The notes: generated by a model not told the origin, from the sequence alone. DNA of 38,473 nt from JANLIQ01 sp964362925 (GCA_964362925.1 CAYIGA010000003.1:1-38473); one strand, 5' to 3'. Counted from the stretch's first letter, positions 6,814 to 15,183 are shown. Numbers and translations: made by a program.

Positions 6814-7992
6814 TCATTTACTTGCTAGTTCGATTGCTTTGGCCAATACTGGATCACTATCGACTTTTTTGTCGCCCTCGACGGCCACGTCTGGATCGAT
6901 GCCTTTTTTACTGATCTGGCGATCGTTAGGAGTGAGCCACTCGGCAATTGTCAGCCGCAAACCGGCACCGGCTTTGAGCGGGATAATGTCTTGAACCGAG
7001 CCCTTGCCAAAAGTTCTCTGTCCAATCAGCGTCGCTCGTTTATAATCCTGGAGGGCGCCAGCCAATATCTCGGCAGCGGAAGCCGAGCCGCCGTTGATTA
7101 AAACAAACAAGGGTGTATTAGGTAAAACAGGAACGTCGGTCGAGCGAATCAGGTCGGTTCGCCCGTCTTTATATCGTTCCTTAACGACAACATTAGGGGC
7201 AATGAACTGACCAGCAATTGGGGCAACGTCATCCAGATAACCACCAGGATTATTCCGAAGATCAATAATCACGGCCAAAGGACGACTTTTGGCCAACTCA
7301 GCAACACTCTCTTTTACCAAAGAGACAGTGTCATTGCCAAACTGGTGGATTTCGAGATAGCCGATGCCGCCTTCAAATATCTTTGAATCAACACTTTTGA
7401 CCCGAATTGCCTCGCGGGTAATCGTCAGCTTGATCGGATCGCTGATTCTTAGTCGAGCCACTTCCAAGCTGACCGTTGTCCCTTTAGGGCCGCGAATCTT
7501 CGAGACCGCTTCGTCTATGACCATTTCAGTCGTTGATTCGTCACCGATTTTCAGAATAATATCTTTTGGCTTTAGCCCAGCAGAGGCCGCCGGGGAGCCG
7601 TCTAACGGCGCTACGACAGTAATCAGCCCATCTTTTTGGATTAGTTCAGCGCCAATACCCTCAAATTCGCCTTTGAGTTCGTTGTCCAAATCCTTTCTTG
7701 CCTGAGCCGGCAAGTAGCTACTGAACGGATCGCCCAAGCTTTGGACTAATCCAGAAATAGCACCCTCGGAAGCTTTGGATTGATCAACCGAGCCGACAAA
7801 ACGGCGATTGATGATGTCGTAAACTTGCCAGAACTGGTTTAAATCCAATTTTTGCCGGCCGTTTGTGACGGTTGTACCGAGAACATAGCCAGCGAAAAGG
7901 ACGAACAGCAGCGCCAACGTCAAAAGAATCGGGCGGATATATCTAAACTTTGGCCGAGTTGAGAGTTTTGGTAAGTCGTTTAACGGTCGCAT
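6814..7992 (-). CDS. ctp: S41-family carboxy-terminal processing protease
   Basis: A 392-residue CtpA/Prc-type serine protease anchored by an N-terminal TM helix (about 20-42), active outside the membrane. A PDZ domain occupies about 100-185 (GIGAEL, SPAASAGLKPKDIILKIG). The catalytic core contains IIDLRNNPGGYLD, the nucleophile Ser in NGGSASAAEILAGAL and the general-base Lys in TFGKGSVQ. It degrades proteins from their C-termini in the envelope. The start lies 50 bases inside the 3' end of mnmA in another frame. No Shine-Dalgarno is obvious; TAATAC ends 9 bases before the ATG. The 186 bases between this gene's stop and the next gene contain no supported feature. Confidence 0.95.
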   Translation of the reverse strand: MRPLNDLPKLSTRPKFRYIRPILLTLALLFVLFAGYVLGTTVTNGRQKLDLNQFWQVYDIINRRFVGSVDQSKASEGAISGLVQSLGDPFSSYLPAQARKDLDNELKGEFEGIGAELIQKDGLITVVAPLDGSPAASAGLKPKDIILKIGDESTTEMVIDEAVSKIRGPKGTTVSLEVARLRISDPIKLTITREAIRVKSVDSKIFEGGIGYLEIHQFGNDTVSLVKESVAELAKSRPLAVIIDLRNNPGGYLDDVAPIAGQFIAPNVVVKERYKDGRTDLIRSTDVPVLPNTPLFVLINGGSASAAEILAGALQDYKRATLIGQRTFGKGSVQDIIPLKAGAGLRLTIAEWLTPNDRQISKKGIDPDVAVEGDKKVDSDPVLAKAIELASK

Positions 7993-9100
7993 CTTGCTTT
8001 GGTATTAGCTCGATAATCCCGCCGCCTTGGAGCTGGCCGTCATTTGAATAGAAAACGATCGATTGACCGGCGGTGAGGGCGCGAACTTCTCGGAAAAATT
8101 CGACCGACCATAATTGACCGATTTTGGTGGCTCGAACGACTTCATCTTTTTGACGATAGCGGATTTTTGCCAATCCCTCAAATGTCTGACCAGTTGTTTT
8201 ACTTCGAGCGAAGTCAAGGGGTTCAACCAACCAGTTAATTGAACCAGCGACTAATTTAGTGTCGAAGGTTTGAGAATCCGACCCGACAATAAGGCGGTTA
8301 TTCTTGACGTCTTTAGCGATCACAAATAACGGTGGCACGTCCCCGGTCCAATCAACTGATCCGACCGCTAGACGCTGACCGATCGTATAGAGCTCGCTAC
8401 CTTGATGAGTGGCGACGCGACGACCATCAGTTAAGTGGGCTCCACCAGGTTTAGTTTTGACTCGGGAGGCCAAAAACTGCCGAACTTTAAGTGGCCCGAC
8501 AAAGCAGATGCCTTGGCTGTCTTTTTTGGTTGCCGTCGGCAGATCGTATTTCTTGGCTAACAGGCGAACCTCCGGCTTGGTCAACTCGCCCAAAGGAAAA
8601 ATAATCTTCGGCAAAATCGATTTCTCGATCCCCCATAAAAAATATGTTTGATCCTTGTTGGGATCATGGGCTTTAAAAATTCCCCTGTGTTGACCTTTGA
8701 ATTTTGATTTTTGACATATCCTCGCGTAGTGTCCTGTTGCCATGTAGTCACATTCGAACTGCCGAATCGCCTGCCAGAGGGCTTTGAATTTAATCTCACG
8801 ATTACAGAGAACGTCGGGATTAGGCGTTACCCCGGCTTGATAACCAGCAAAAAACCGGTCAATTACTTCTTTTTCATAAACTTTTGACAGATTGATAGTC
8901 TGAAACGGGATACCAAGTTTGTCAGCTACTGCTCGGGCGTCGGCTTCCTCCTTCTGCCACGGACAGGGAAAATTGGCCGTTCCCAGCCAGCCCAAAATGT
9001 AGAAGCCGATAACCTCGTAGCCCTGCTTTTTTAATAGAGCGGCCGCCACCGAAGAATCGACTCCACCCGACATCAACATCGCCACCCGCCGATTACTCAT
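7943..9100 (-). CDS. mnmA: tRNA-specific 2-thiouridylase
   Basis: A 385-residue MnmA, which thiolates the wobble U34 of Glu/Gln/Lys tRNAs. The PP-loop MSGGVDSSVAA is at the N-terminus. Catalytic cysteines are in NPDVLCNREIKF and SQGICFVG, and DPNKDQTYFLWG and the C-terminal beta-barrel domain are present. Insert: the loop after ATGHYAR carries QKSKFKGQ, encoded by a period-7 repeat (8690-8717). It lies in a variable hairpin, so it should be tolerated. Start: ATG 9100 has no Shine-Dalgarno but has a good promoter 7 bases upstream. ctp overlaps its 3' end. Confidence 0.96.
   Translation of the reverse strand: MSNRRVAMLMSGGVDSSVAAALLKKQGYEVIGFYILGWLGTANFPCPWQKEEADARAVADKLGIPFQTINLSKVYEKEVIDRFFAGYQAGVTPNPDVLCNREIKFKALWQAIRQFECDYMATGHYARICQKSKFKGQHRGIFKAHDPNKDQTYFLWGIEKSILPKIIFPLGELTKPEVRLLAKKYDLPTATKKDSQGICFVGPLKVRQFLASRVKTKPGGAHLTDGRRVATHQGSELYTIGQRLAVGSVDWTGDVPPLFVIAKDVKNNRLIVGSDSQTFDTKLVAGSINWLVEPLDFARSKTTGQTFEGLAKIRYRQKDEVVRATKIGQLWSVEFFREVRALTAGQSIVFYSNDGQLQGGGIIELIPKQDATVKRLTKTLNSAKV
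8690..8717 (+). repeat. Period-7 repeat inside mnmA
   Basis: Four consecutive heptamers read ttgacct, ttgaatt, ttgattt, ttgacat on the plus strand. On the coding strand they give the in-frame loop around QKSKFKGQ. The same word family (TCAAAAA read on the other strand) begins the PilX-like gene at 31925. Confidence 0.6.
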
Positions 9101-9107
9101 AAGTGAT

Positions 9108-9136
9108 ATTTTAACTTGAAAATGGGGCTGTGTCAG
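9108..9136 (-). promoter_or_regulatory. mnmA promoter (leaderless)
   Basis: Minus strand CTGACA (9136-9131), a 17-base spacer and TAAAAT (9113-9108), ending 7 bases before the ATG at 9100. This predicts a leaderless mRNA. Confidence 0.6.
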
Positions 9137-9227
9137 CTATTGCTACCCATAAGCTGGAACATCGTCTTAGTAAAGGATTGTCCTTCAGGTTCGATTGTGA
9201 AAAGAATTTCCTCTAGCTTTTCCAGAC

Positions 9228-10202
9228 CTAATTCGTAAACTCTTGGCTAAACATCTTGCCGTAGATGCCGCCGTCAACAATGCCGTAGCCGACTCGACCG
9301 TAATCTGGACTCAAGATATTCTTCCGGTGCCCTGGCGAACGCATCAGCCCATTATGGGCTAGTTCGACTGATGGGGCGTAGGCAATATTTTCGCCAGCTG
9401 TTTCAAAGGTGACATCACCTTTGGTCATCCGGTCAAAAGGCGAGAGGCCTTCCGGATTTTCATGAGCAAAATAACCCCGATTAAACATATCTTGGGAATG
9501 AGTCCGAGCGACAACGGCGAGTTTGGCGTCGATGGCCAGTGGTTTAACGCCGGCTTTAACCCGCTCCTCGTTAACCCACTGGAACATTTTATTTTCGGAT
9601 ATTTCATCATTTGAAGTCTCAGCGGTCGTAAATTGGAGGTCAACTTTCTCGCTCGGGTTAATTATCTGCTCGTTTTGAGCCGGCACGGTCAAAAATGTTA
9701 GCGATTCCTTCAAATCGCCGCCGACAATTTTGCCAATTAACGACTCAACCGTCGCCGAATTATTAACAAACCGACTGCCTAGAAACGAGCCGCTAACTTC
9801 CGATTTCAATTTAGCCGGCACCGGCAAAGATAGAACGACCGTCAATATTACCGAGAGAATAACCACACCTTTGAGAAACGCCGGAATTAAGCCAGCGAGC
9901 CGATTAGGCATGGCCTGACGGATCCGGGCGGGGATATTGGGGTAGGTGTAGCGCAAAATCAGCGAGAATATCACCTGATAGACAAACCACAGAATCATAA
10001 ACGCGATCGGATCGGCCGCTGGACGTTGAATGCCAGTTTTCTCCATGACCAGAGCGCCAAAATAGTGATACCCAAGCAGAGCTAAAAAGATAGTCAGAAA
10101 AAATCCGATCAATTCTAAGGTTTGCTCAATGAATCCGCGACGGATGCCTTCGAAAAAATAAAAAAGAAACGCTCCGATTATCGCCAGATCAACCCAGTTC
10201 AT
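9228..10202 (-). CDS. CvpA-like membrane domain fused to CAP/SCP domain
   Basis: A 324-residue two-domain protein. Residues ~1-125 form about four membrane helices of the CvpA (colicin V production) type, starting WVDLAIIGAFLFYFFEGIRRGFIEQ. After a linker, residues ~200-324 form a CAP/SCP domain: VNEERVKAGVKPL, FAHENPEG with the conserved His, AGENIAY with the Glu, and SPGHRKNIL with the second His. CAP domains act outside the cell, so the protein probably displays this domain on the surface; the substrate is unknown. It lies 81 bases downstream of tatD across a pair of inverted heptad arrays. No Shine-Dalgarno is seen. Domain calls are confident; function is not. Confidence 0.88.
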   Translation of the reverse strand: MNWVDLAIIGAFLFYFFEGIRRGFIEQTLELIGFFLTIFLALLGYHYFGALVMEKTGIQRPAADPIAFMILWFVYQVIFSLILRYTYPNIPARIRQAMPNRLAGLIPAFLKGVVILSVILTVVLSLPVPAKLKSEVSGSFLGSRFVNNSATVESLIGKIVGGDLKESLTFLTVPAQNEQIINPSEKVDLQFTTAETSNDEISENKMFQWVNEERVKAGVKPLAIDAKLAVVARTHSQDMFNRGYFAHENPEGLSPFDRMTKGDVTFETAGENIAYAPSVELAHNGLMRSPGHRKNILSPDYGRVGYGIVDGGIYGKMFSQEFTN

Positions 10203-10210
10203 AAGGGGGA

Positions 10211-10287
10211 AGAATTAAGAATTTGGAATTTAGAATATTGGATTGATTCTCCAGTCATAATTCTATATTGATCATTCTTAATTCTAA
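10211..10287. repeat. Inverted pair of period-7 arrays between tatD and cvpA-CAP
   Basis: Heptamers agaatta, agaattt, ggaattt, agaatat (10211-10238) are mirrored by attctat, attgatc, attctta, attctaa (10260-10287). The outermost AGAATTAAGAAT/ATTCTTAATTCT arms are exact inverted repeats and could form a hairpin. The array overlaps the tatD stop codon. Confidence 0.6.
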
Positions 10288-11078
10288 GTTGCTTTGGCCG
10301 CTAGGCCAAAGAATTTTATCGCATTAACGGTTGTTGCTTTCAAGACATCTTCTTCGGTAATATTCTTGATCGCGGCGATAGTTCGGGCGACTTCAAAGAT
10401 TGTTCGAGGATCATTGCGCTGACCCCGCCGCTCTAGCGGCACCAAAAACGGGCAATCAGTTTCCAGAAACATTTGGTCTAACGGCACGGCAAATACAGTC
10501 TGCCGTTGACTATCGTTGGCTGGATAACTAACGGTGGCGGTAAAGGAGATGTATAGACCAAGGCCAAGAAATTTTTCCGCCTCATCTTTGGTACCGGTGA
10601 AGCAGTGAATAACGCCCCTTGTGCCTGGGTAGTCAGCTAAAATCATTAATAAGTCTCCGTAGGCCTCGCGACAATGGAAAACAACTGGCAGATTCAACTC
10701 GCGAGCGATGGTTAGAAACTGTCGGAGAACAGCTTTTTGCGTTTTGGCAAGTCGTCTTGACTCTTCTCGATAGTAATCAAGTCCGATCTCGCCGATCGCC
10801 ACTACCTTTGGATTAGACTGGACCAATCCCTTCAGTCGCTCTAATTGATCGGCCAATTGAACCAAGGTATGGGGATTAACTTCAGTTGGATGCAAGCCGA
10901 CCGCCGCCCAGACAAGATCGTTGTCTCGAGCCAGATTGACAACTTTCTGGTTCGATTCAAAATCAGTGGCGATGTTGATGACTCCAATTTCTTCTTCGGC
11001 TAGTTTGGCAATCAGTTCGGCTCTATCAGCGTCAAAATTAGGGAAATCAAGGTGAGCGTGGGTGTCAACGGCCAGCAT
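10284..11078 (-). CDS. tatD: TatD-family metal-dependent hydrolase/DNase
   Basis: A 264-residue TIM-barrel amidohydrolase. Metal-binding and family motifs in order are DTHAHLDFPNFDADR, VGLHPTEV, AIGEIGLDYYRE (metal Glu), VVFHCREAYGD, GVIHCFTG and FLETDCPFLVPLERRG. Members are 3'-5' DNases or RNA-processing enzymes; the exact substrate cannot be read from the sequence. The ATG shares one base with the EamA gene's stop (TGATG), indicating translational coupling. Confidence 0.94.
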   Translation of the reverse strand: MLAVDTHAHLDFPNFDADRAELIAKLAEEEIGVINIATDFESNQKVVNLARDNDLVWAAVGLHPTEVNPHTLVQLADQLERLKGLVQSNPKVVAIGEIGLDYYREESRRLAKTQKAVLRQFLTIARELNLPVVFHCREAYGDLLMILADYPGTRGVIHCFTGTKDEAEKFLGLGLYISFTATVSYPANDSQRQTVFAVPLDQMFLETDCPFLVPLERRGQRNDPRTIFEVARTIAAIKNITEEDVLKATTVNAIKFFGLAAKAT

Positions 11079-11926
11079 CAGAGCTGATTAGTTAAAACCG
11101 TCGCCACGGTCACGCAAATCAGAATAACCAGCGAAGCGACAATCACTCGTGGCCGGATTCTTTCGTGGAGTATCTCCCATGACCCGATAAAAACGATAAT
11201 TGGCACTAGAGTAGAAACCAAAGTGGTGAAAATAACACCAAGCGAGCCAAAAGCGTAGAAACGGGTGATCATCGACAGCGCCCCAACGGCGCCGGAGATT
11301 CCCAGTAACCAGAGCGGTGACTGGCCAATTTCCGAGATTTTCGGACGGTAATATAACAAGAAAAACCCCGCCAAAATAAAGGTCCGGACAGCGTAGAGCG
11401 AAATTGGTGAGTAAGAGTAGAGAAGCTCGCGGATAATGATGCTTTCAATTGACATCAGAATAACGGCTAGAAAAAGATTGTAGGCAATTTTGTCTAACTT
11501 TAAATGATGTCGTTCGGTTCGAGCAATCAGCATTGCCGAGCTAGCGACCAGTCCGAGAATGAAAATCATCAAGTTGAATTCTTCCCGAAAGAACAGAGCC
11601 GCAAGGCCGATTGTCACGATCGGCCCGGTCATCAAAATTACTTCGTGTTGATGAACAGTTTCGCGCTGAAGACTTTGGTAGGCCAGAACGTTCCAGGCGA
11701 TGGCAATGACGACCATTAGTAATGCTAGGAAAACATTGTTCGGCAACAGGGCCGTGTTCCAATCGATGAAGCCGTAGAGCGGCGTGAAAACAGCGGTGAA
11801 GGCAAATAGAAAAGTGAAAACAACCGGTATAAAAATACTCAACGGTACGCTCCGGCGAGAGAGGGTAATTTTATCGATAATTAACCCGCCCCCGGCGGCG
11901 ACCGCGGAGATTAACGCGGAAATCAT
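11078..11926 (-). CDS. EamA/DMT-superfamily transporter
   Basis: A 282-residue protein with about ten hydrophobic helices arranged as two EamA repeats, each close to five helices (for example ALISAVAAGGGLIIDKI at the start and SLGVIFTTLVSTLVPIIVFIGSW in the second half). The short loop RTERHHLKLDK separates the halves. It belongs to the drug/metabolite transporter superfamily; the substrate is unknown. There is no Shine-Dalgarno, but TACTAT lies 6 bases before the ATG. It is directly upstream of and coupled to tatD. Confidence 0.85.
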   Translation of the reverse strand: MISALISAVAAGGGLIIDKITLSRRSVPLSIFIPVVFTFLFAFTAVFTPLYGFIDWNTALLPNNVFLALLMVVIAIAWNVLAYQSLQRETVHQHEVILMTGPIVTIGLAALFFREEFNLMIFILGLVASSAMLIARTERHHLKLDKIAYNLFLAVILMSIESIIIRELLYSYSPISLYAVRTFILAGFFLLYYRPKISEIGQSPLWLLGISGAVGALSMITRFYAFGSLGVIFTTLVSTLVPIIVFIGSWEILHERIRPRVIVASLVILICVTVATVLTNQL

Positions 11927-11932
11927 AATTCA

Positions 11933-11962
11933 ATAGTAGAACAGTTTATCTGCTGTCAGCAA
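11933..11962 (-). promoter_or_regulatory. EamA gene promoter (leaderless) with overlapping inverted repeat
   Basis: Minus strand TTGCTG (11962-11957), an 18-base spacer and TACTAT (11938-11933), 6 bases before the ATG at 11926. An imperfect inverted repeat, CAGTTTatctGCTG-t-CAGCAAACTG (11942-11966 on the plus strand), covers the -35 and could be an operator or the end of the metG transcript. Confidence 0.5.
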
Positions 11963-11975
11963 ACTGTCGCCCTCT

Positions 11976-13367
11976 TTATTGGTTCAATCTCGGAAATAGG
12001 GGTTTCGATTTGAGCTCGGTCAGCTGGCGGCGAATTTCCCCGGCGGTTTTAGGCATAAAGGGCAAAAGTATGCCAGTGGCTTCCACCAAGCAACTAACAA
12101 CTTCGTTAAACTTGGTCAGTTTGTCGTTAGAATTTTCCCAGAGTTTTTCGGCGGTGATAATACTATCGGCCTGATTAATCCGCTCGTTAGCAGTTTCTAG
12201 GTGATCTTTAAAATCGAGTTTAGCCACCGCCAAACGGTCGATCGCTGGCTGGGGTAATTCAAATTTGGCAACTTTTTTGCCGATACCGATGACTCGAGCA
12301 ACCAAGTTGCCCAACCCGTTGGCTAGCTCTCCATTATAAAGAGCGTCAAATTCTGCCCAGACGAAGTTGGAGTCGTCGTAGAAAGACAGTTGGCGAAATA
12401 GCAGATAACGAACGGCATCAACGGCCAAATCACCGGCCAGCGCGTAATGATCGAGCAATTCTTGAGGCCGAACGATGTGACCAGTTGATTTGGATAGCTT
12501 CCGGCCGTCAACATTAATGAAGCCGTGAACCAGCAAGGCGGCTGGCAGATCTCGCCCCAGGGCCAGAAGAATCGCCGGCCAAACTATGGCGTGAAATTTC
12601 AAAATGTCCTTGCCGATAATTTGAATATCGGCCGGCCAGAGCTTCTGGCCGGTAATCTTTTCAATCGAAAGGTAGTTAAGAAGAGCGTCAAACCAAACAT
12701 AAATAACTTGGCTCGGGTCGTCTGGCACTCCGATTCCCCAGGAATTTTTCGTCGCCGGTCGGCTGACGCTGATTTGCTTAAAGGCGCCGGTGTGAAGAAC
12801 ATTTATCGCCTCCTGACGGCGGGAGGACGGCCAGAGCCGATAATTAATCCAGTCGGCGATTTTCTGGGTGATGATTCCGCCTGGCTCAAAGAAATAGTTT
12901 TCCTCCTCAACTTTTTCTAGCGGCTGATTATGGACAAGGCAGTGATTGTCGGCGATCTCGCTTGGTTGTTTAAAGGCCTCGCAACCGGTGCAGTAACGTC
13001 CCCGATAAATTCCCTTTTTTATCTGGCCAGCTTGAAGCAGGGTCCGCCAGGTCTGCTTGACAAATTCCTGGTGGGTCGGGTCGGTCGTCCGAATAAAATA
13101 ATCGAAGCTCAAGTCAAACTGCTCTTTGAGGGCAAGGTATTTGCCCGAGATTTGGTCGGCGAATTGTTGTCGGGCCAGGCCGGCGGTTGTCGCCGCGCTG
13201 GCGACTTTGGCGCCGTGTTCGTCCGTGCCAGTTAGAAAGAAGGAATCTTCTGACTGACTTCGCCAGTGGCGAGCGAAAATATCGGCCGCCAAAAGCTCGA
13301 ACAAAAAACCGATATGCGGCTCGGCGTTGATGTAGGCAATCGAAGTGGTGACAAACTTTGTTTTCAC
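11976..13367 (-). CDS. metG: Methionyl-tRNA synthetase, short form
   Basis: A 463-residue class I synthetase that charges tRNA-Met. The HIGH motif is within INAEPHIGF, the zinc/connective-peptide knuckle is CTGCEAF...CLVHNQ, and the KMSKS motif reads KLSKSTG. The helical anticodon-binding domain follows (YNGELANGLGNLVARV), with no C-terminal EMAP/tRNA-binding extension. The start is GTG 13367, as the product begins MKTKFVTTSIAYINAEPHIG in register with other MetG proteins. The GTG overlaps the stop of a possible 37-codon frame (GTGA). No Shine-Dalgarno is seen. The 260-base region upstream is unusual and may regulate it. Confidence 0.95.
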   Translation of the reverse strand: MKTKFVTTSIAYINAEPHIGFLFELLAADIFARHWRSQSEDSFFLTGTDEHGAKVASAATTAGLARQQFADQISGKYLALKEQFDLSFDYFIRTTDPTHQEFVKQTWRTLLQAGQIKKGIYRGRYCTGCEAFKQPSEIADNHCLVHNQPLEKVEEENYFFEPGGIITQKIADWINYRLWPSSRRQEAINVLHTGAFKQISVSRPATKNSWGIGVPDDPSQVIYVWFDALLNYLSIEKITGQKLWPADIQIIGKDILKFHAIVWPAILLALGRDLPAALLVHGFINVDGRKLSKSTGHIVRPQELLDHYALAGDLAVDAVRYLLFRQLSFYDDSNFVWAEFDALYNGELANGLGNLVARVIGIGKKVAKFELPQPAIDRLAVAKLDFKDHLETANERINQADSIITAEKLWENSNDKLTKFNEVVSCLVEATGILLPFMPKTAGEIRRQLTELKSKPLFPRLNQ

Positions 13368-13477
13368 CAGTTAATCGTAGCCGACTTCGGGGTAAAATTA
13401 AAGCCGGGTAAATTAAACTGGGGGCGGAACCAGCGCCCCCGGCGTTGTCTTCTGTCTCGCCACTCGAAGAAAGTCAC
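13364..13477 (-). CDS. Possible small Arg-rich ORF coupled to metG
   Basis: A 37-residue frame that starts with GTG. It reads TFFEWRDRRQRRGRWF then RPQFNLPGFNF and ends TINW, with its TGA overlapping the metG GTG (GTGA). The 4-base overlap and basic, aromatic composition look protein-like. However, a second frame through the same DNA is also open, and no ribosome-binding site is visible. An in-frame TAG lies 6 bases upstream, preceded by a 22-codon TTG frame with AAGGTGA before it. The segment may equally be an untranslated leader. Confidence 0.28.
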   Translation of the reverse strand: MTFFEWRDRRQRRGRWFRPQFNLPGFNFTPKSATINW

Positions 13478-13627
13478 GAGCGGCTAATTCGTCGTCTTCG
13501 CTGTATCACCCCCCCATCGGTTTGGCCAGCCTGGCCGCTGTCCACCAGTCAAGGGTTGTCACCTTGACTATAAAGAAATCTTACACCATCTCGCCGCTGA
13601 AGCAAGTATCGTTAACAGCTATCAAAT
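13368..13627 (-). other. GC-rich structured leader between rsmI and metG
   Basis: 260 bases without a secure gene. In minus-strand order it contains a promoter-like TTGCTT-16-TAAGAT (13605-13578), a hairpin GTCAAGG/CCTTGAC (13548-13568), GGCCA-ggc-TGGCC, a run of seven G, and a hairpin GGGGGCG/CGCCCCC (13420-13440) followed by AGTTTAATTT. The loop of the last hairpin contains TGGT, complementary to the ACCA end of tRNA. The layout resembles an attenuated leader, but no complete T-box or other known RNA signature was found. Confidence 0.4.
13578..13605 (-). promoter_or_regulatory. Candidate metG leader promoter
   Basis: Minus strand TTGCTT (13605-13600), a 16-base spacer and TAAGAT (13583-13578). 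It would start a transcript of about 200 bases upstream of metG that includes the hairpins at 13548-13568 and 13420-13440. Confidence 0.4.
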
Positions 13628-14311
13628 TTAGCGACCTAGGGTCTTTCTCGGATGGATATCACCCCGAAGGACGATGACGAATTCGCCTCTTGGCTGGGAG
13701 AAGAGTTGTTTCAGCTCGGCCGGAGTGCCAACCCGGATTTCTTCAAATTTCTTGGTTAATTCACGGCCGACGATTAGGGTTCGGTCGGCGCCGCCAAGGG
13801 CAATTAGCTGGTCAAAAAGTTTTGACAGTCGCGGGGCGGTTTCGAATAACACCACCGGCTGGTCGTGGGAGAGGATTTTTTTCAGGAAGGTCTGGCGGCC
13901 TTTCTTGGTCGGGATAAAACCGGCAAAGTAAAACTCGTCCACCGCAATGCCGGCCACGGAAAGAATCGCGGTTACGGAGGAGGGGCCGGGGATCGGCACG
14001 ACAGTAATTCCCGCCTCTCGAGTCGCTGCCACTAACTGGCCGCCCGGATCTTGAATGCCTGGCGTGCCGGCGTCAGTGACATAGGCAATATCAAGACCCG
14101 ATTCTAGCTCTCTAACAATCTTCTCAATTTTGCCCAACGAGTGAGCGTGAAAACTTTCCAATGATTTTTTTAGATTAAACCTAACTAGGAGAATTTTCGT
14201 TCTCCTTGTATCCTCACAATAAATCTTGGCAACATTCTTTAAGGTGTCAAGCGCTCGAAGGGTTATGTCCTCCAAATTGCCGATCGGCGTGGCAACGATA
14301 TATAGAGTCAT
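13628..14311 (-). CDS. rsmI: 16S rRNA (cytidine-1402-2'-O)-methyltransferase
   Basis: A 227-residue tetrapyrrole-methylase-fold enzyme that 2'-O-methylates C1402 of 16S rRNA. Signature motifs are LYIVATPIGNLEDIT at the N-terminus, YCEDTRRT, SFHAHS, VTDAGTPGIQDPG (SAM-binding loop), PIPGPSSVTAILSVAG and FAGFIPTKKGRQ. It is slightly short, with the C-terminal extension absent. The ATG overlaps the rsmA stop (ATGA). The two rRNA methyltransferases act on the decoding region and neighbouring 3' helix of 16S rRNA, so joint expression makes sense. Confidence 0.96.
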   Translation of the reverse strand: MTLYIVATPIGNLEDITLRALDTLKNVAKIYCEDTRRTKILLVRFNLKKSLESFHAHSLGKIEKIVRELESGLDIAYVTDAGTPGIQDPGGQLVAATREAGITVVPIPGPSSVTAILSVAGIAVDEFYFAGFIPTKKGRQTFLKKILSHDQPVVLFETAPRLSKLFDQLIALGGADRTLIVGRELTKKFEEIRVGTPAELKQLFSQPRGEFVIVLRGDIHPRKTLGR

Positions 14312-15111
14312 CGTTTTTGAAGTACCTCTGACAACTTCAACCAGTCGTCCAGGGTTAGAACTTGAGGTCGAACCAGCGGCGCCAATTTGAGAGCGGTAAA
14401 TATTTCCAGAACGGCCGATTTGGGCAAGAGCAAATCGCGGGCCAACGAATTGACCAAGGTCTGCCGCTTATGACGAAAACCAGCTTCGACCGCCGGCCAG
14501 TAAATCTGACTGGATCGGTTTTCTGGTAGTAATGTCAACTTGATAATGGCCGAGTCAGTTTTTGGTCGGGGGTAAAAACTGCCCGGTTTAACCGTCCGGA
14601 CAATTGTAGTCGTAGCGGCCGCTTCACAGAGCAGGGTTAAGAACCCTCGCTCGCTCGAACCAGGCTTGGCTGTGATCCGCTCCGCCATCTCTTTTTGGAC
14701 CAGCAAAACGACTCGAGTCGGTTTTTTGTCTAATAAAAAAATCTTCCGCAAGAGCGGCGAAGTAATTGAGTACGGGATGTTGGCAACGATCCGGTACGGA
14801 CCGACCAGAGTGACTGTCCAATCGACTTTCAGGGCGTCACCGTGAATAATTTTAACTTTCCGGCGTTTTTTAAGCCGGAGGTAATGGACTAATTCTTGGT
14901 CGGCTTCGATCGCTAAGACAAGAGAGGCTCTTTTAGCTAGATCGTCCGTTAGCGCCCCTAATCCTGAACCAATTTCTACCACCACATCGTCTGGTTGGAT
15001 TTCAGCCGCCTCGATCATATCGCGGACAACCGACTCATCAACTAAAAAGTTCTGCCCTAAAAGTTTTTTCGGCAGTTTCTTGATATCGCGTAAAATCTCG
15101 GCTGGCTTCAT
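14308..15111 (-). CDS. rsmA: 16S rRNA dimethyladenosine transferase (KsgA)
   Basis: A 267-residue KsgA/RsmA that dimethylates A1518 and A1519 of 16S rRNA using SAM. It shows LGQNFLVDESVVRDMI, SAM motif I VVEIGSGLGALTDDLA, the acidic LAIEAD, and the catalytic NIPYSITSPLL (NxPY). LLVQKEMAERI and FYPRPKTDSAII follow. It probably starts the rsmA-rsmI transcript, because a terminator closes the gene upstream. A TATAGT box lies 12 bases before the ATG, with TTCTTG 18 bases further upstream. The start region has only a weak GAG. Confidence 0.96.
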   Translation of the reverse strand: MKPAEILRDIKKLPKKLLGQNFLVDESVVRDMIEAAEIQPDDVVVEIGSGLGALTDDLAKRASLVLAIEADQELVHYLRLKKRRKVKIIHGDALKVDWTVTLVGPYRIVANIPYSITSPLLRKIFLLDKKPTRVVLLVQKEMAERITAKPGSSERGFLTLLCEAAATTTIVRTVKPGSFYPRPKTDSAIIKLTLLPENRSSQIYWPAVEAGFRHKRQTLVNSLARDLLLPKSAVLEIFTALKLAPLVRPQVLTLDDWLKLSEVLQKR

Positions 15112-15183
15112 CTCAAGAGAAAGACTATAGATTTATGATTACAGAATCAAGAAGAATTGACAGATTCTAACCTCTAAGAAATC

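Noticed and set aside
13400..13590. TGA read as an amino acid: a second open frame upstream of metG is continuous except for one TGA
   Set aside because: TGA is clearly a stop at gatC, htpX and the EamA gene where it overlaps the next start, so recoding is not supported; GC-rich DNA leaves several frames open by chance.
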